DNA of 22,154 nucleotides from Zygnema cylindricum (taxonomy: Eukaryota > Streptophyta > Zygnematophyceae > Zygnematales > Zygnemataceae), in assembly GCA_037447655.1 (NCBI GenBank), contig JBBHKE010003512.1:1-22154 (forward strand), given 5' to 3'. Positions 9,601-16,806 of the stretch are shown here, piece after piece. Position 1 is the stretch's first letter. The number at the start of each line of letters is the position of its first letter. The translations under genes were made by a program, and so were the position numbers. The notes below the pieces were generated by a model. That model saw only the letters and a list, made by a program, of their open reading frames with translations. It did not search any database and was not told where the DNA came from.

Positions 9601-10747
9601 GATATTACCTATCCCGCAGACTTTTCGGGCAAAAATGCTTGATTTTAAAACCCACCTTAATTAGGGTGGATTTCTCTTGGCATCCTTGCTTGTCGTATCC
9701 TTTGCATTTCATGTGAGGAGTTATACATAGTAACCCTAGTTACTGTGGAAAAAAATGAGAAAATCAAACTTTGCCTCCTTTATGGTCCGGAATAATTTTG
9801 CTGACGACATCTTACAGTAACGCAAAAAGCCCGAATTCAAGGTGAATGTGATCGAAAGCTGATAAACTTGCATGTTTTTGTCATAACTGGAGCCTTTTTC
9901 AAATCACTGTCATTAGTGTCGATGTCAGCTTGGAATTTGAGATTTTGCAATCTTTACCGACCAATGGCAGAGTTTTGTACTTTCCCAATTGATGTGGGTT
10001 TGTGCCGGGCAGTCTTAGATATTTCGCAAAACTTGTAGTAATTGGTCTGGTTTTGAAATGGACCATAACGAATGTGGGTAAAAAGACTTCAGTTGTAAGA
10101 TTTTCATCCTTCGCCCCAATTTGGTCTGAATTTCCCACATACCTAAATTAGAGTGGAATCTGATTTTCAACAAACTTTGATAACTCAATTATTTTGTTTT
10201 GGGATACTTATATCCTAACTTTTGCATCCTTCAACGGATATGACGTTTTTAAAATACTCTAATTAGAGTGGTCTACAGTTTCGGTTTAAGAATCTCCATT
10301 AAGTCATGATGGCCACAAAGAAGTTCAGGCCCTGGATCAGATGACCTACGGAGGAGGAACCAAAATACATGTTGAAGAAACAGGGTTTGCAAATCGTAGA
10401 TTTCACTCATATAGAAATTACACTCGAAGAAGACTTGTTACCGATAGATCGAAATTTCAACGTGACAATTAAACTGCACATAGCCTGCGTTGATGTAAAG
10501 TAAATAACACATCCAAGGTTCTTTGGTTGCCTGAATGCTGAGGTAATTACAAAGGTCGCTGGTTCAAAAAATAATACATTGTTAACAAATGATTGTTGAA
10601 TTCATCAGTACACCCTTCTTCCCCAGAGACAGCTGTTATGAAATGACATTGTCCATATACACGTTCGTTGTGAGAAAAGACTTGACCAGACAAAGCATTC
10701 CCAACCAGCAGCAGGAAATGAACAATTCGGACAAATTGATGACCCAT
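3457..10747 (-). CDS. O-fucosyltransferase-like protein (plant GT106/PF10250 type), nine-exon model
   Basis: Inferred role: a GDP-fucose-dependent glycosyltransferase-like protein of the secretory pathway; the substrate cannot be read from sequence. The model joins 10551-10747, 7699-7767, 7511-7537, 6918-7019, 6528-6619, 5388-5494, 4968-5158, 4219-4303 and 3457-3642, all in phase, giving 1056 nt and 351 aa. Residues about 5-17 are hydrophobic (signal peptide or anchor). FTLDNL near residue 76 resembles the family's FDxDxF segment. ALHMRFEEDW (149-158) matches the donor-site HxRxE motif with its Arg. FCPFSP (about 186-191), FLAGGK (about 209-214), AIIDHLVAS (about 252-260), SD (262-263), VVEGERF and a final ECIC follow in family order. 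It is shorter than many plant members. The start is the first ATG after an in-frame stop. The 3' exons are strong; exon 1 and the 5' edge of exon 2 are tentative. Confidence 0.72.
3929..4191 (+). repeat. Tandem array of about 48/59-bp units in gene 1 intron 8
   Basis: Five units begin GTTTTTTC and end with (A)AATACCCACATTT. Units with a TATC...TTACTAAATATG insert (about 59 bp) alternate with shorter ones carrying an A-run (about 48 bp). Lies between exons 8 and 9. Confidence 0.8.
4219..4303 (-). CDS. Gene 1 exon 8, SD...VVEGERF segment
   Basis: The acceptor is TTTTTGACAG| and the donor ACAAAG|GTGAGTCC (strong). One nucleotide completes Ser, followed by 28 codons: DILILGGGRSNWGHVVEGER and FYTSGHTK. 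In the family this position reads SDVFV....GNMAxxVxGHRR. Here the GNMA box is replaced by GRSNW, a visible divergence. Confidence 0.83.
4318..4655 (+). repeat. Degenerate TGCAC(A/C)C-A-run satellite plus (CA)n in gene 1 intron 7
   Basis: About 18 copies of a 14-22 bp unit, TGCACCCAAAAAAAA(TAA), with variable A-runs, merging into a perfect (AC)n microsatellite at 4629-4655. The minus-strand Cys/Phe-rich ORFs across it are artefacts. An A-rich tail follows to about 4795. Confidence 0.85.
4968..5158 (-). CDS. Gene 1 exon 7, FLAGG...AIIDHLVAS core
   Basis: Acceptor TTATAATTCAG| lies downstream of TTTTTCCTAAATTTTGCG, and the donor is CACAG|GTAAGAAG (near-consensus). It encodes 63 codons: AMGVKSSVPIFLAGGK, then SLLPLRKAF, then YGAIIDHLVASH. 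These match the family's ALGF..IYLAGGE, LxPLRxxFP and AALDYIVxxES blocks in order. It ends in phase 2. Confidence 0.87.
5388..5494 (-). CDS. Gene 1 exon 6
   Basis: Acceptor CTTTTGTCGATCGCAG| and donor CTAAAG|GTAAAA frame 35 codons. NFCPFSPIEIGMILK corresponds to the GxCPLTPEEVGLML helix that precedes the second Rossmann-like strand in plant family members. The two-nucleotide start completes the Gly left over by exon 5, and the phase-0 end matches exon 7. Confidence 0.82.
5517..5812. repeat. Inverted pair of 18-19-bp tandem repeats in gene 1 intron 5
   Basis: The left half (5517-5655) has about seven TTTAGACAATTTTGTCAA units; the right half (5690-5812) has the reverse-complement GTCTAAATTGACAAAATT units. 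About 35 nt of TAATATATAG-containing sequence separates them. Looser TTTAGACAA copies extend left to 5190. The transcript could fold into a long hairpin. Confidence 0.83.
6362..6495 (+). repeat. 67-bp tandem duplication
   Basis: 6362-6428 and 6429-6495 share CTAATAAAAAGACTA, then ATATGAGAGGAAGGAGAAAA and GCAATGTT-like ends. Lies in gene 1 intron 5, about 30 nt from the exon 5 donor. Confidence 0.85.
6528..6619 (-). CDS. Gene 1 exon 5, GDP-fucose-binding HMRFEED motif
   Basis: Encodes 30 residues ending KGPYIALHMRFEEDWLRYF, a clear match to the GPYIALHLRFExD motif of plant O-fucosyltransferases, whose Arg contacts the GDP-fucose donor in characterised relatives. The donor is TTTG|GTGAGT (strong). 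The acceptor is GGGGACAG|A downstream of T-runs. This is the most diagnostic exon of the gene. Confidence 0.85.
6640..6770. other. Purine-rich tract = pyrimidine tract of gene 1 intron 4
   Basis: Nearly continuous A/G on the plus strand (GAAGAGAAGAGAGGAGAGAG core), hence C/T in the minus-strand transcript just upstream of the exon 5 acceptor. An extended polypyrimidine tract explains it. Confidence 0.6.
6918..7019 (-). CDS. Gene 1 exon 4
   Basis: The acceptor is excellent: a long T-run then GTCTTTCAG|GACTAAG. The frame fixed by exon 3 is open for 33 codons, including SMLQFDPNIP and LPDLPYKAY. The proposed donor TATTC|GTACTA is weak but gives the phase needed by exon 5 (TC plus A). GTGAAA 8 nt downstream is a better-looking donor but would break the frame. 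Confidence 0.62.
7059..7166 (+). repeat. 54-bp tandem repeat, purine-rich
   Basis: GAGAGGAAACAAAAACAATG begins at 7059 and again at 7113, followed by A-run/ACG segments. Lies in gene 1 intron 3 upstream of the exon 4 acceptor, so it reads as pyrimidines in the transcript. Confidence 0.75.
7511..7537 (-). CDS. Gene 1 exon 3, 27-nt microexon
   Basis: Acceptor CTCTAATAAG| follows a pyrimidine-rich run, and the donor GTGCC|GTAAGTG matches consensus almost perfectly. It contributes PLLIYGKV plus split codons on both sides. It is the only reading that joins exon 2 (phase 2) to exon 4 (one-nucleotide start) without a stop. The resulting LKKPLLIYGKVP parallels the LKxxVxIVxxLP stretch of the family. 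Confidence 0.62.
7699..7767 (-). CDS. Gene 1 exon 2 (FTLDNL segment)
   Basis: Encodes about 22 residues around SVFTLDNLHDCFADLK, comparable to the IFDVDxF...L segment of plant O-fucosyltransferases. The donor is AAA AA|GTGAGA (good) and ends in phase 2. The 5' edge is uncertain. Acceptor GAAGAG| at 7768 fits exon 1 in phase. Acceptor CAG| at 7794 has a better pyrimidine tract and would extend the exon to 7793 in the same frame, but it needs a phase-0 upstream exon. The two acceptors flank one arm of a hairpin. Confidence 0.55.
7757..7792. repeat. 14-bp stem hairpin overlapping gene 1 exon 2 acceptors
   Basis: GTGAAGAAACTCTC and GAGAGTTGCTTCAC pair with one mismatch across TTCGCGAG. A further GTGAAGACACTCTC copy sits immediately left (7738-7751). 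In the gene 1 transcript the two candidate exon 2 acceptors lie at the base of the stem and at the loop edge. Confidence 0.8.
8078..8128. repeat. 11-bp inverted repeat
   Basis: CGTTCAGATTT at 8078-8088 and AAATCTGAACG at 8118-8128, exact, separated by a T-rich 29-nt loop. On the plus strand the right arm is not followed by a T-run, so it is not terminator-like. It sits in gene 1 intron 1. Confidence 0.75.
8606..8967 (+). repeat. 29-bp minisatellite (GTAGACGT family) in gene 1 intron 1
   Basis: About eight units of the 29-bp type (core TGACATTGTAGACGTTCAAT then GTTTGTACG) occupy 8743-8967. About four shorter, more diverged units occupy 8606-8715. Several adjacent units alternate 29 and 28 bp, making a 57-bp higher-order period. 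The core motif is shared with the inverted-repeat family at 1-2640. Confidence 0.88.
8968..10550 (-). other. Remainder of gene 1 intron 1 with candidate alternative exons
   Basis: Contains CCACCTTAATTAGGGTGG (9652-9669) and two TTAGAGTGG copies near 10145 and 10262. Two splice-bounded open segments (9656-9735 and 10442-10484) are phase-compatible with each other and with the longer form of exon 2. They are not included in the model because they do not join to exon 1. Confidence 0.4.
10551..10747 (-). CDS. Gene 1 exon 1 (candidate), signal-peptide-like N-terminus
   Basis: ATG at 10745-10747 is the first Met after an in-frame TAG about 20 nt upstream. It opens 65 codons with a hydrophobic stretch (residues about 5-17) followed by a luminal-looking segment. 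FITAVSG then FNNHLLTMYYFL can be aligned with the family's VVSGG...NQ helix. The proposed donor is CCTTT|GTAATT, just before a stop, leaving two nucleotides. That donor is non-optimal; GTATTA and GTGTAC upstream are alternatives with the same phase. The call rests on position, signal-like character and phase fit with exon 2. Confidence 0.45.
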
Positions 10748-11127
10748 CAAAAGCCTATTTGGTACGAGCTAAATACATTGCCAGTACCAAATATCATTGA
10801 TACAGTGATGAAGACCAAATGGACAAACACTGGGTAATCTCAGCTACAAACAAGAGAACTTGTTTGTCAATCTCAGGCAATACAAAGAACACGAGGGAGA
10901 CAACAAGAAATGGCAACGATGATATTCACAAGTGACAAATGAATCCCATTACAACAATATCACTGCCGCTTCCTCATCCACTACCTAGGTGCTAACTCAA
11001 TATCGATCTTGTTATCGACCACAGTGTAAAATTTAAAGAGTAACCACTATCGAGGAACAAAATTGGCTTGGTAACTTAAATATAAGCTCACCTCGTCGCG
11101 TTGACCATGAAACAAAATATTCGGTGT

Positions 11128-11262
11128 TTAGTTGTTTTCTGGCAGCCCGCTTGGCCATGTCACATTCTTAATAGGTTTCAAAATGACTTCCACTTCAGCC
11201 AACATCTGCTGATCTGTCTCTCCTGAACAGGCCTTGATGACAGCCGCGACATTCTCCTCCAC
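11128..11262 (-). CDS. GalDH exon 5 and stop
   Basis: Acceptor GAGTTAACAG| and 44 codons to TAA at 11128-11130. It encodes VEENVAAVIKAC, then EVEVILKPIKNVTWPSG near the C-terminus, matching the family end. Confidence 0.94.
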   Translation of the reverse strand: MEENVAAVIKACSGETDQQMLAEVEVILKPIKNVTWPSGLPENN

Positions 11263-14200
11263 CTGTTAACTCCCACAAACCCAAGTGTGTCACACACAAG
11301 AAAACAACTCTTACACTAAAACTGCCATGAATTGCTAAGAAGTAACCGAACAAAACACACGTTTGGACAATGATACGCCTGCCTTAAAATGCATCCAGTC
11401 GTCCCTCAATTGAGCTAGCCGAACGTGGAAGAGACTTAAATGTGGTTAAAGAACGGTGTGGGAGCTGGGTATCACCTGCTGTGGACTGCACATGCCGACC
11501 AGTGTGGTGGAGACATCTGGATGGGCCACGGCATACTGCAGGGCCAGCTCGGGGAGGCTCACTTTGCGAGCTTTGCAGTGAGCTGCTGCGGCTCCACAAG
11601 CCATCTGGACCAAAAGTTCAGACAGGCCACCAGACAACCTCCCCACTATCAGCCCAAAGATGAACATTCCGCATCCATCACAGCCTTCATTCGTCGTGGT
11701 TCCAATGATAACAAATTTGGCAACTGTTTTTCTGCTTTGTCTAGTGTACGTATAACTCCAGCAGAAGGAAGTGGTGGCCCTCACGATATTTACTGATTGT
11801 CTGAGGCAAAATCACATCAAGCAAAAGACCGTGTTTCCATCAATACAATCGAAGCCCATTGGCAGACGGCACACAAACGGCCTGCGTTCACTGAGAGTTC
11901 AAACAGATCAACAAAACATGTACAGCTCCCAAAAAAGACAAACCAAATCTGGATCTGGCCACCACCTGTCCAACAGTTCGAATACTCGACAGGCTAAGCT
12001 TCCCGTAAGCTAAGCCCATTCCAGGCCTCATAGGTGTCTGCTAAGAGAATTGAAATCTGCCAAGTGTATTATACTTCGTATTTTTCAGTATTGGAAAAAC
12101 ACCTGTGGTCATACGTATGGTTATAAGCAACAACTGTTGCATATCTTGCATATCCTAAGACATGTAAACAAAAAACAAACAACATTTCTAGCAGGTTTTT
12201 AACCAGTACTCCATATCCTTTTGCTTCGTAACTTGAAAACAGAACCTCACCTGCACTTCGACCGGTGCTGGATGCCATGATGGGGCACCTGTTCCAGTTA
12301 AAAGCCCCATAGATAGTGGCGAAGCACTAATAATACCGACGCCCTTTTCCTTCAAGTATGGAATTAGGTCAATAAGCGTCTGATCGTTTAAGCTGTTGTG
12401 ACAATAAGATAAAACAACATCAACTGTTCCTGCTGGAACTCTGTCCAGGACAGATTTGAAAATCTTTAAAGGCAATCCTGTGATTCCGATGAATCGTACT
12501 TTTCCGGTTTCTTTGAGCTTTTGAAGAGCAGGTAAGGTTTCTGAGACAATCTGCATCCAGAAAACAATCCTCAGTTCTCGTGAGAAACAGTATCTCAACC
12601 AAAAGAATAAAAAAACAAAAATGGTTCTTCTCAACTTTCAGAATTCACATATGCGCATTATGCAAGTTTGTTTTATTTTAGTAAATAAGAAAAGACCACG
12701 TGCCAATTTTCCAACATGCTGTAAGTACATTTGCTCACAGAACTCACAATTCAGACATGAAAAAGGGGGAGGGGGGACAACCAAAATCACCTGAATAATG
12801 GACACAAGATGTCATAGACATGAACAATAACAGGCTATCACATTGGTAGAGTAGTTACACTACCGAAATTTACTGCGTTGCTCCGAGTAATCATAGATTT
12901 TCCAACAATCATAAGCAAATTTACAACTACACTGCTCGTCGCTATTAGAGTGAAACATTTTGCGGGCAGTCAAAGTACCTTTTCTCATCACACGGTTTTC
13001 TGATTTTCAAGATCGAAGGGCATTTCCTTTTAAGGTCGATTACAAAGTTAAACAACTTTGCCTGCCGAAAAAAAATTGAACTCTAATAGGGGTGGGCTGT
13101 GTACTCATAAAACTGTATAGAAATGAAGAGTAATGTGACGACCTTACCAAAATATGTGCGAACATAAAAGACCACACAATATCAAAATATGAAATGGAGG
13201 TTAAAACCACTTGCAACGAGCAAGAGGTGGTTGGACCCAGACCTGATCCATGGAGCCAAACTCAATATCATGGCATTGAATTATGTCGATAAAGTCAACA
13301 TTCAATCGCTTCAAGCTCTCGTCAACGCTGCGGGTGATTCGTTCAGCACTGAAATCAAATAAAGTAGGTCCATATCGGCCCACTTTGGTAGATAGCACAA
13401 ATTTTTCTCGAGGAATATCTTTCAAAGCCTTCCCAAGCACCTGCTCTGCCAAAGTAGCCCCATAAAACCTGTAAAATAGTTGAAAGAGAACAGGAAATTT
13501 GTTCAAGGCCATTGGATTTCACAACCAAGATATACAGCGAAAAAGTCAAGAAGAATAAAGAACCATGATTGACTTTGACAGACATGAACAATGGCATCCA
13601 CATATTTGTACAGTTTAGAAAATAAATAAATATGTATATAAACAAAGATCTGACTCGAAATGACACTGCGCAAACAACATGGACTTAACTGAGAGAGAAA
13701 GTAAGGAAGGCACCATGTCATTCTTCACCCAAACCAGTCTGGTTTATTTTAGCGAGCTCAAAACAACATTAATCCACACAATTCTCACTTTTGTAGGGTC
13801 CTCCATATCAAGTGATTAACATTAGCGCATGCACATTTTCTCCTAGGTTTCCCTAGAACAGAGATATCAGCAATTGTACGCTCTAACATTAGCATAGCTA
13901 TTCTGTAAAGAGTTAAAAGCTGTCCATTTAGCATGTATTCATATGTGCGTAAAATACGCGACAATCATGTTTACTTCCATTGTCAATGTACGTCATTAGA
14001 ACAGAAAAGCAAGATAATGGACGCATTTGATACTCAAAATGTTCCTACCAAGCAAGTTAAACAAAACTGGTTCTACAGTTTGAACGAGGTACCTTTACAC
14101 GAAATGTCTACCAGACTTATTGTTACTGCTGCATTCTACAAGTAAACGAGAGTTCAACGTCAATTCACAAATGTTTGTCACAATAATGCAAACAGAAGGG

Positions 14201-14644
14201 ACCAACATGGTCATGAGACATCCGCAAAATATAAATTCTAAGAACAACATTCAACACGACTTCTTTCTACAAAAAAAACAACAAAAAATAGGTCCGCAGT
14301 TAACCTAATTCATAACACTGCTAGTTAACCTTTTTCTGGTCTTTGTTTCTTCGTGCAATCAGCAGCAAAACCTTAGAGTTTCATCAGAACGTTGAGAAGT
14401 CCCAAACCTCTGCCACTATTAAGAGCGTAAATAATTAACAACATCATCGGGAAATTTAAAAAGCAAGAGCTCCTTACGGTGAAACGTCAATGAAGTTGAT
14501 TCCTAGAGCTACTGCGCGATGTACGGCCTGGATGCCCTCATCCTCGTTAATAGTACTGAAGACGTTCCCTAAAGGAGACGCGCCAAACCCTAGTACCGAC
14601 ACTTGGAGGCCAGTATTACCGAGAGCTCGCTTAGGCATAGCCAT
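11128..14644 (-). CDS. L-galactose dehydrogenase-like aldo/keto reductase, five exons
   Basis: Catalyses (by family) NAD-dependent oxidation of L-galactose to L-galactono-1,4-lactone in the cytosolic Smirnoff-Wheeler ascorbate pathway. Exons 14478-14644, 13243-13468, 12251-12550, 11476-11604 and 11128-11262 join in phase to 957 nt, 318 aa; Arabidopsis GalDH has about 319. Seen: LGNTGLQVSVLGFGASPLG near the N-terminus, GINFIDVSPFYG (catalytic Asp53, Tyr58), STKVGRYG (Lys84), QCHDIEFG (His122), GKVRFIGITGLPL, VPAGTVDVVLSYCH, GVGIISASPL, LALQYAVAHPDVSTTLVGM and VTWPSG near the end. VPxGTVDVxLSYCH strongly favours a streptophyte protein over insect homologues. All introns are GT-AG. An upstream in-frame ATG at 14845 is discussed separately. 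Confidence 0.93.
11476..11604 (-). CDS. GalDH exon 4
   Basis: Acceptor TTTGGTCCAG| and donor CAGCAG|GTGATA; 43 codons in phase 0. It aligns without gaps to the plant AAVAHC...LALQYSLANKEISSVLVGM region, which lies near the cofactor-binding C-terminal part. Confidence 0.92.
12251..12550 (-). CDS. GalDH exon 3
   Basis: Acceptor GGATGCAG| and donor GTGCAG|GTGAGG, exactly 100 codons in phase 0 at both ends. It carries VSETLPALQKLKETGKVRF, GITGLPL, DVVLSYCHNSLND and ISASPLSMGLLTGTG, near-identical to plant GalDH blocks. Confidence 0.95.
13243..13468 (-). CDS. GalDH exon 2
   Basis: Acceptor ATTTTACAG| and donor GATCAG|GTCTGG. It encodes 75 codons beginning FYGATLAEQVLGKAL, with STKVGRYG (catalytic Lys), FDFSAERITRSVDESL and IIQCHDIEFGSMDQ (catalytic His). 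Confidence 0.93.
13469..14477 (-). other. GalDH intron 1 (1009 nt)
   Basis: GTAAGG...TTTTACAG. Short ORFs inside are antisense or chance. I see no element or RNA gene in it. Introns 2 (12551-13242) and 3 (11605-12250) likewise show nothing beyond splice sites and a G-rich run near 12766-12777. Confidence 0.85.
14478..14644 (-). CDS. GalDH exon 1 (from internal ATG)
   Basis: Starts CCCCATGGCTATG (plant-like AUGGC context; a second Met two codons on) and encodes LGNTGLQVSVLGFGASPLG then GINFIDVS. The donor is TCACC|GTAAGG; the split Pro codon is completed by exon 2. This start gives the family's normal length. Confidence 0.88.
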
Positions 14645-14845
14645 GGGGAAGGAGGATGGTGGGACCTCGGATGGCTGACGACACTGAGATTCGGGTACTG
14701 TTGTACAGCAAGAGCCGTACAATGTGCACGTGTTTTCAGCGTACGGTGTATGTACGGTGACGTATTGCAGTGCACACAGCAGCAGGAACCGCTTCGCTGC
14801 CGCTAAAGGGCTCCAGTGACGCGTTTTGGAGCCATAGCGTGTCAT
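14645..14845 (-). CDS. Possible in-frame N-terminal extension of GalDH
   Basis: From ATG at 14843-14845 (A at -3) the frame is open for 67 codons into the conserved start, and the next upstream in-frame codon block reaches a TGA about 36 nt away. The extension contains a short AAAKRFLLLCAL hydrophobic stretch and several Cys. It has no similarity I recognise, and plant GalDH lacks one. It may be 5' UTR that is open by chance, or an organelle or secretory targeting extension. Confidence 0.3.
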
Positions 14846-14871
14846 CGTGTCCTGCGATGTGAGCGTCTCAA

Positions 14872-14877
14872 CACGTG
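14872..14877. promoter_or_regulatory. G-box CACGTG upstream of GalDH
   Basis: Palindromic CACGTG (within ACACGTGT) lies 27 nt upstream of the 14845 ATG, with a CCAAT pentamer at 14889-14893. G-boxes are common in light-regulated plant promoters and ascorbate genes are often light-responsive, but a single 6-mer is weak evidence. Confidence 0.3.
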
Positions 14878-15058
14878 TGAAATCTCATCCAATCAAATCA
14901 TGTCCTTACTACGTACTCTAGCTCAAAAGTACGCCGAGGTATCGCCTATGGGTGTAAGGCATACACCATAGTTGTTCAAATCGCGCGATTTTTTCCTTTT
15001 TTCCGATCAAAACGTATAATTCGTGACTTTTGAATAAATCGGAAAAAAACGCGATGTA

Positions 15059-15262
15059 CTTTCTGTCCGGTAAACTGAACGTAATATCTATATAAAAGGT
15101 ACAGCGTTTACCGTAAATTGTACGGTTTTTTACGGTAATGTACGGAATTTACCGAAAAGTCGAAAACACACGTTGCCCTTACTGGTATTTTCTGTCCTAT
15201 AAACTGAACAGAAAATACACGGAACATGTACGTTACTTTTTTGAAAATGTACGGACATTTTC
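15059..15262. repeat. Direct repeat and two short hairpins upstream of GalDH
   Basis: CTGTCC..TAAACTGAAC occurs at about 15062 and 15192. The second copy forms a hairpin: TATTTTCTGT (15186-15195) pairs exactly with ACAGAAAATA (15208-15217). A second exact hairpin is GAAAATGT-ACGG-ACATTTTC (15243-15262). GTACGG recurs throughout. Confidence 0.72.
15089..15097. promoter_or_regulatory. TATA-like TATATAAAA
   Basis: Consensus-quality on the plus strand, and TTTTATATA on the minus strand about 240 nt upstream of the 14845 ATG. No plus-strand gene follows it, so it is either a chance AT run or the minus-strand GalDH promoter. Confidence 0.22.
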
Positions 15263-15715
15263 GAAAATAGACGTTTGAAATGTCACACTATTTGCGCGCG
15301 GATAGTTTGAAAAATGTACGAACGTCTTCTTCAATTATTTTTGAAAGAAGCCGCCATGGAATGTTGAAAATCTGCCGGGAATCTGCCTGTCTGATACTAT
15401 ACGGAGTTTGACAAAAATATTGTGTTGGCCGAGATTTGGGCTTGGCTCTACGCTCTTCCACTATAGCCTATTTCGCATTTGTAACGGAAAGCTTACAAAC
15501 TGCGGTATTATTTAAAATTCATTTTTGTTTACATGTACGGAATAGTACGGACAAAAAATAATTAACGATTTTTACGATTTTTTAAAAAGGTTCAATGCGT
15601 TTTTCACTTATAATTCGTCGCGATTAAGTCGTTCGCACTAAACGCCGTGAACAACTATGGCATACACCCACACGCCTTCTACTAAAATTCGCACGAAAGG
15701 AAAAAATACAATGCG

Positions 15716-16030
15716 CTTCATTTAGCTTGGGGTAAGTGAGTCCATGGCATTTCGTTAACACGGGACACAAAAAAAGGGTCTCTTAACCAAATTTTAGCCC
15801 TTAATTTAGATGGCGGATCCAATTCTCTTCATTTAAGCAAGATAAGTGGGTCCCCAACATTTAGCTAATAGGGGAAACAACACAAATCTTTAAAAAATAC
15901 CTCTTCCCACAATTGAGGTTGCAATCCTCTTCATGTACCTATGCTAAATAGGTCGATACCTTCAAAACCTTAACTCGCAGTACCTTCTACCTAACCCCCC
16001 ACAATTGAACATTTGGGAATGACTTGGGCC
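15716..16030 (+). repeat. Three degenerate repeats of about 105 bp
   Basis: Copies start CTTCAT(T/G)TA at 15716, 15827 and 15929. They share GTGGGTCC/GTGAGTCC, (A)CATTTAGCTAATAGG-like and CACAATTGA segments. Diverged; no coding potential seen. Confidence 0.55.
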
Positions 16031-16184
16031 AAAAACAAACGTAGCAACAAATGAAGGGGCGTTCTACTTAGCTTGTTTGTTGTGATCCTTTTAAGCCTTT
16101 TCCATTAGGCTCAATTCCTTAGGCAAGAACCCCAAAAGACTTCTCATTTGAAAATAACAAACGTGTGAAAGAAGTGTATACGAT

Positions 16185-16217
16185 GGGGGGATAAATTGCA
16201 AGGAGGGAGGGGGGGGG
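16185..16217 (+). other. G-rich run, possible G-quadruplex
   Basis: GGGGGG at 16185, GGAGGG at 16202-16207 and a run of nine G at 16209-16217 could supply four G-triplets. It lies just downstream of the gene 3 stop, so the transcript would carry C-runs. Confidence 0.45.
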
Positions 16218-16252
16218 TGTCGAATAAAACAAACAAATATTTGGACAAGAGG

Positions 16253-16374
16253 CTAAATCTCAGTAGGTTGTATCAGCAAGGCTACTCTACTATCTACTAT
16301 ACCTTGTTCTGATTTAAGCCGTTCAAGGTGGTCTCGCGTCACTGACTTTTTTGCCAAGCGTGAATCAACGATTC
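16253..16374 (-). CDS. Gene 3 (unknown protein), putative last exon
   Basis: I do not recognise the protein. Acceptor CTTATTACACAAG| is followed by 39 codons to TAG at 16253-16255: IVDSRLAKKSVTRDHLERLK, then SEQGIVDSRVALLIQPTEI. The hydrophilic, charged composition is unlike the surrounding noise. A short repeat, IVDSRLA and IVDSRVA, lies 24 residues apart. The two-nucleotide start fits the phase of the exon at 16505-16602. Without splicing the frame is open about 15 codons further upstream with no Met, so the exon could be longer. Confidence 0.42.
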
Positions 16375-16504
16375 CTTGTGTAATAAGTCGAATGGTTATT
16401 GCGACAACGGTGCACAAGGTAAAACTAACTTATCTCACAACTATGGAAGCTTAGCTCAAGTTCCTTGTTGGTGGGTGAACATTACAACACTTAGGTAAAT
16501 TTAC

Positions 16505-16602
16505 TTGAATTTTGCTTCGCAGTATAGCGATCATAGAAGGATAAAAACGCAACGTCTCCATCAACCTTCAGTTGTGCTGTCGTTGCAGTAACTTTTCTAA
16601 CA
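16505..16602 (-). CDS. Gene 3 (unknown protein), internal exon
   Basis: The frame VRKVTATTAQLKVDGDVAFL then SFYDRYTAKQNS ends at a good donor, TTCAA|GTAAAT, in the phase required by the last exon. The 5' edge is ambiguous: ACGAG| at 16603, CAAG| at 16609, or ATCATTAG| at 16644 (the last adds EYRSFHFLKFQATS). All are preceded by usable pyrimidine tracts. Alternating polar and hydrophobic residues suggest beta-strands; no family is recognised. Confidence 0.42.
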
Positions 16603-16806
16603 CTCGTAGCTTGAAATTTCAAGAAATGAAAGGATCGATATTCCTAATGATTAGATGATCGCATGGCCAAAGTTTTTATTTGTACTGAAAGAGCTTTCTA
16701 CCCTTTTTTCCCACGTGTTGATGTTTTTGAGTCAATTGTAAGATACAATCGTTATCTTTTACCATAACTTTTCCACACAGAAAAGCAAAATGACAAAGAA
16801 TATCAC

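Noticed and set aside
10345-10503. Plus-strand open stretch MLKKQGLQIVDFTHIEITLE...
   Set aside because: Protein-like by eye but short, antisense to gene 1, no splice or family support.
11950-11990. tRNA T-loop-like AGTTCGAATACTC
   Set aside because: No matching cloverleaf arms around it.
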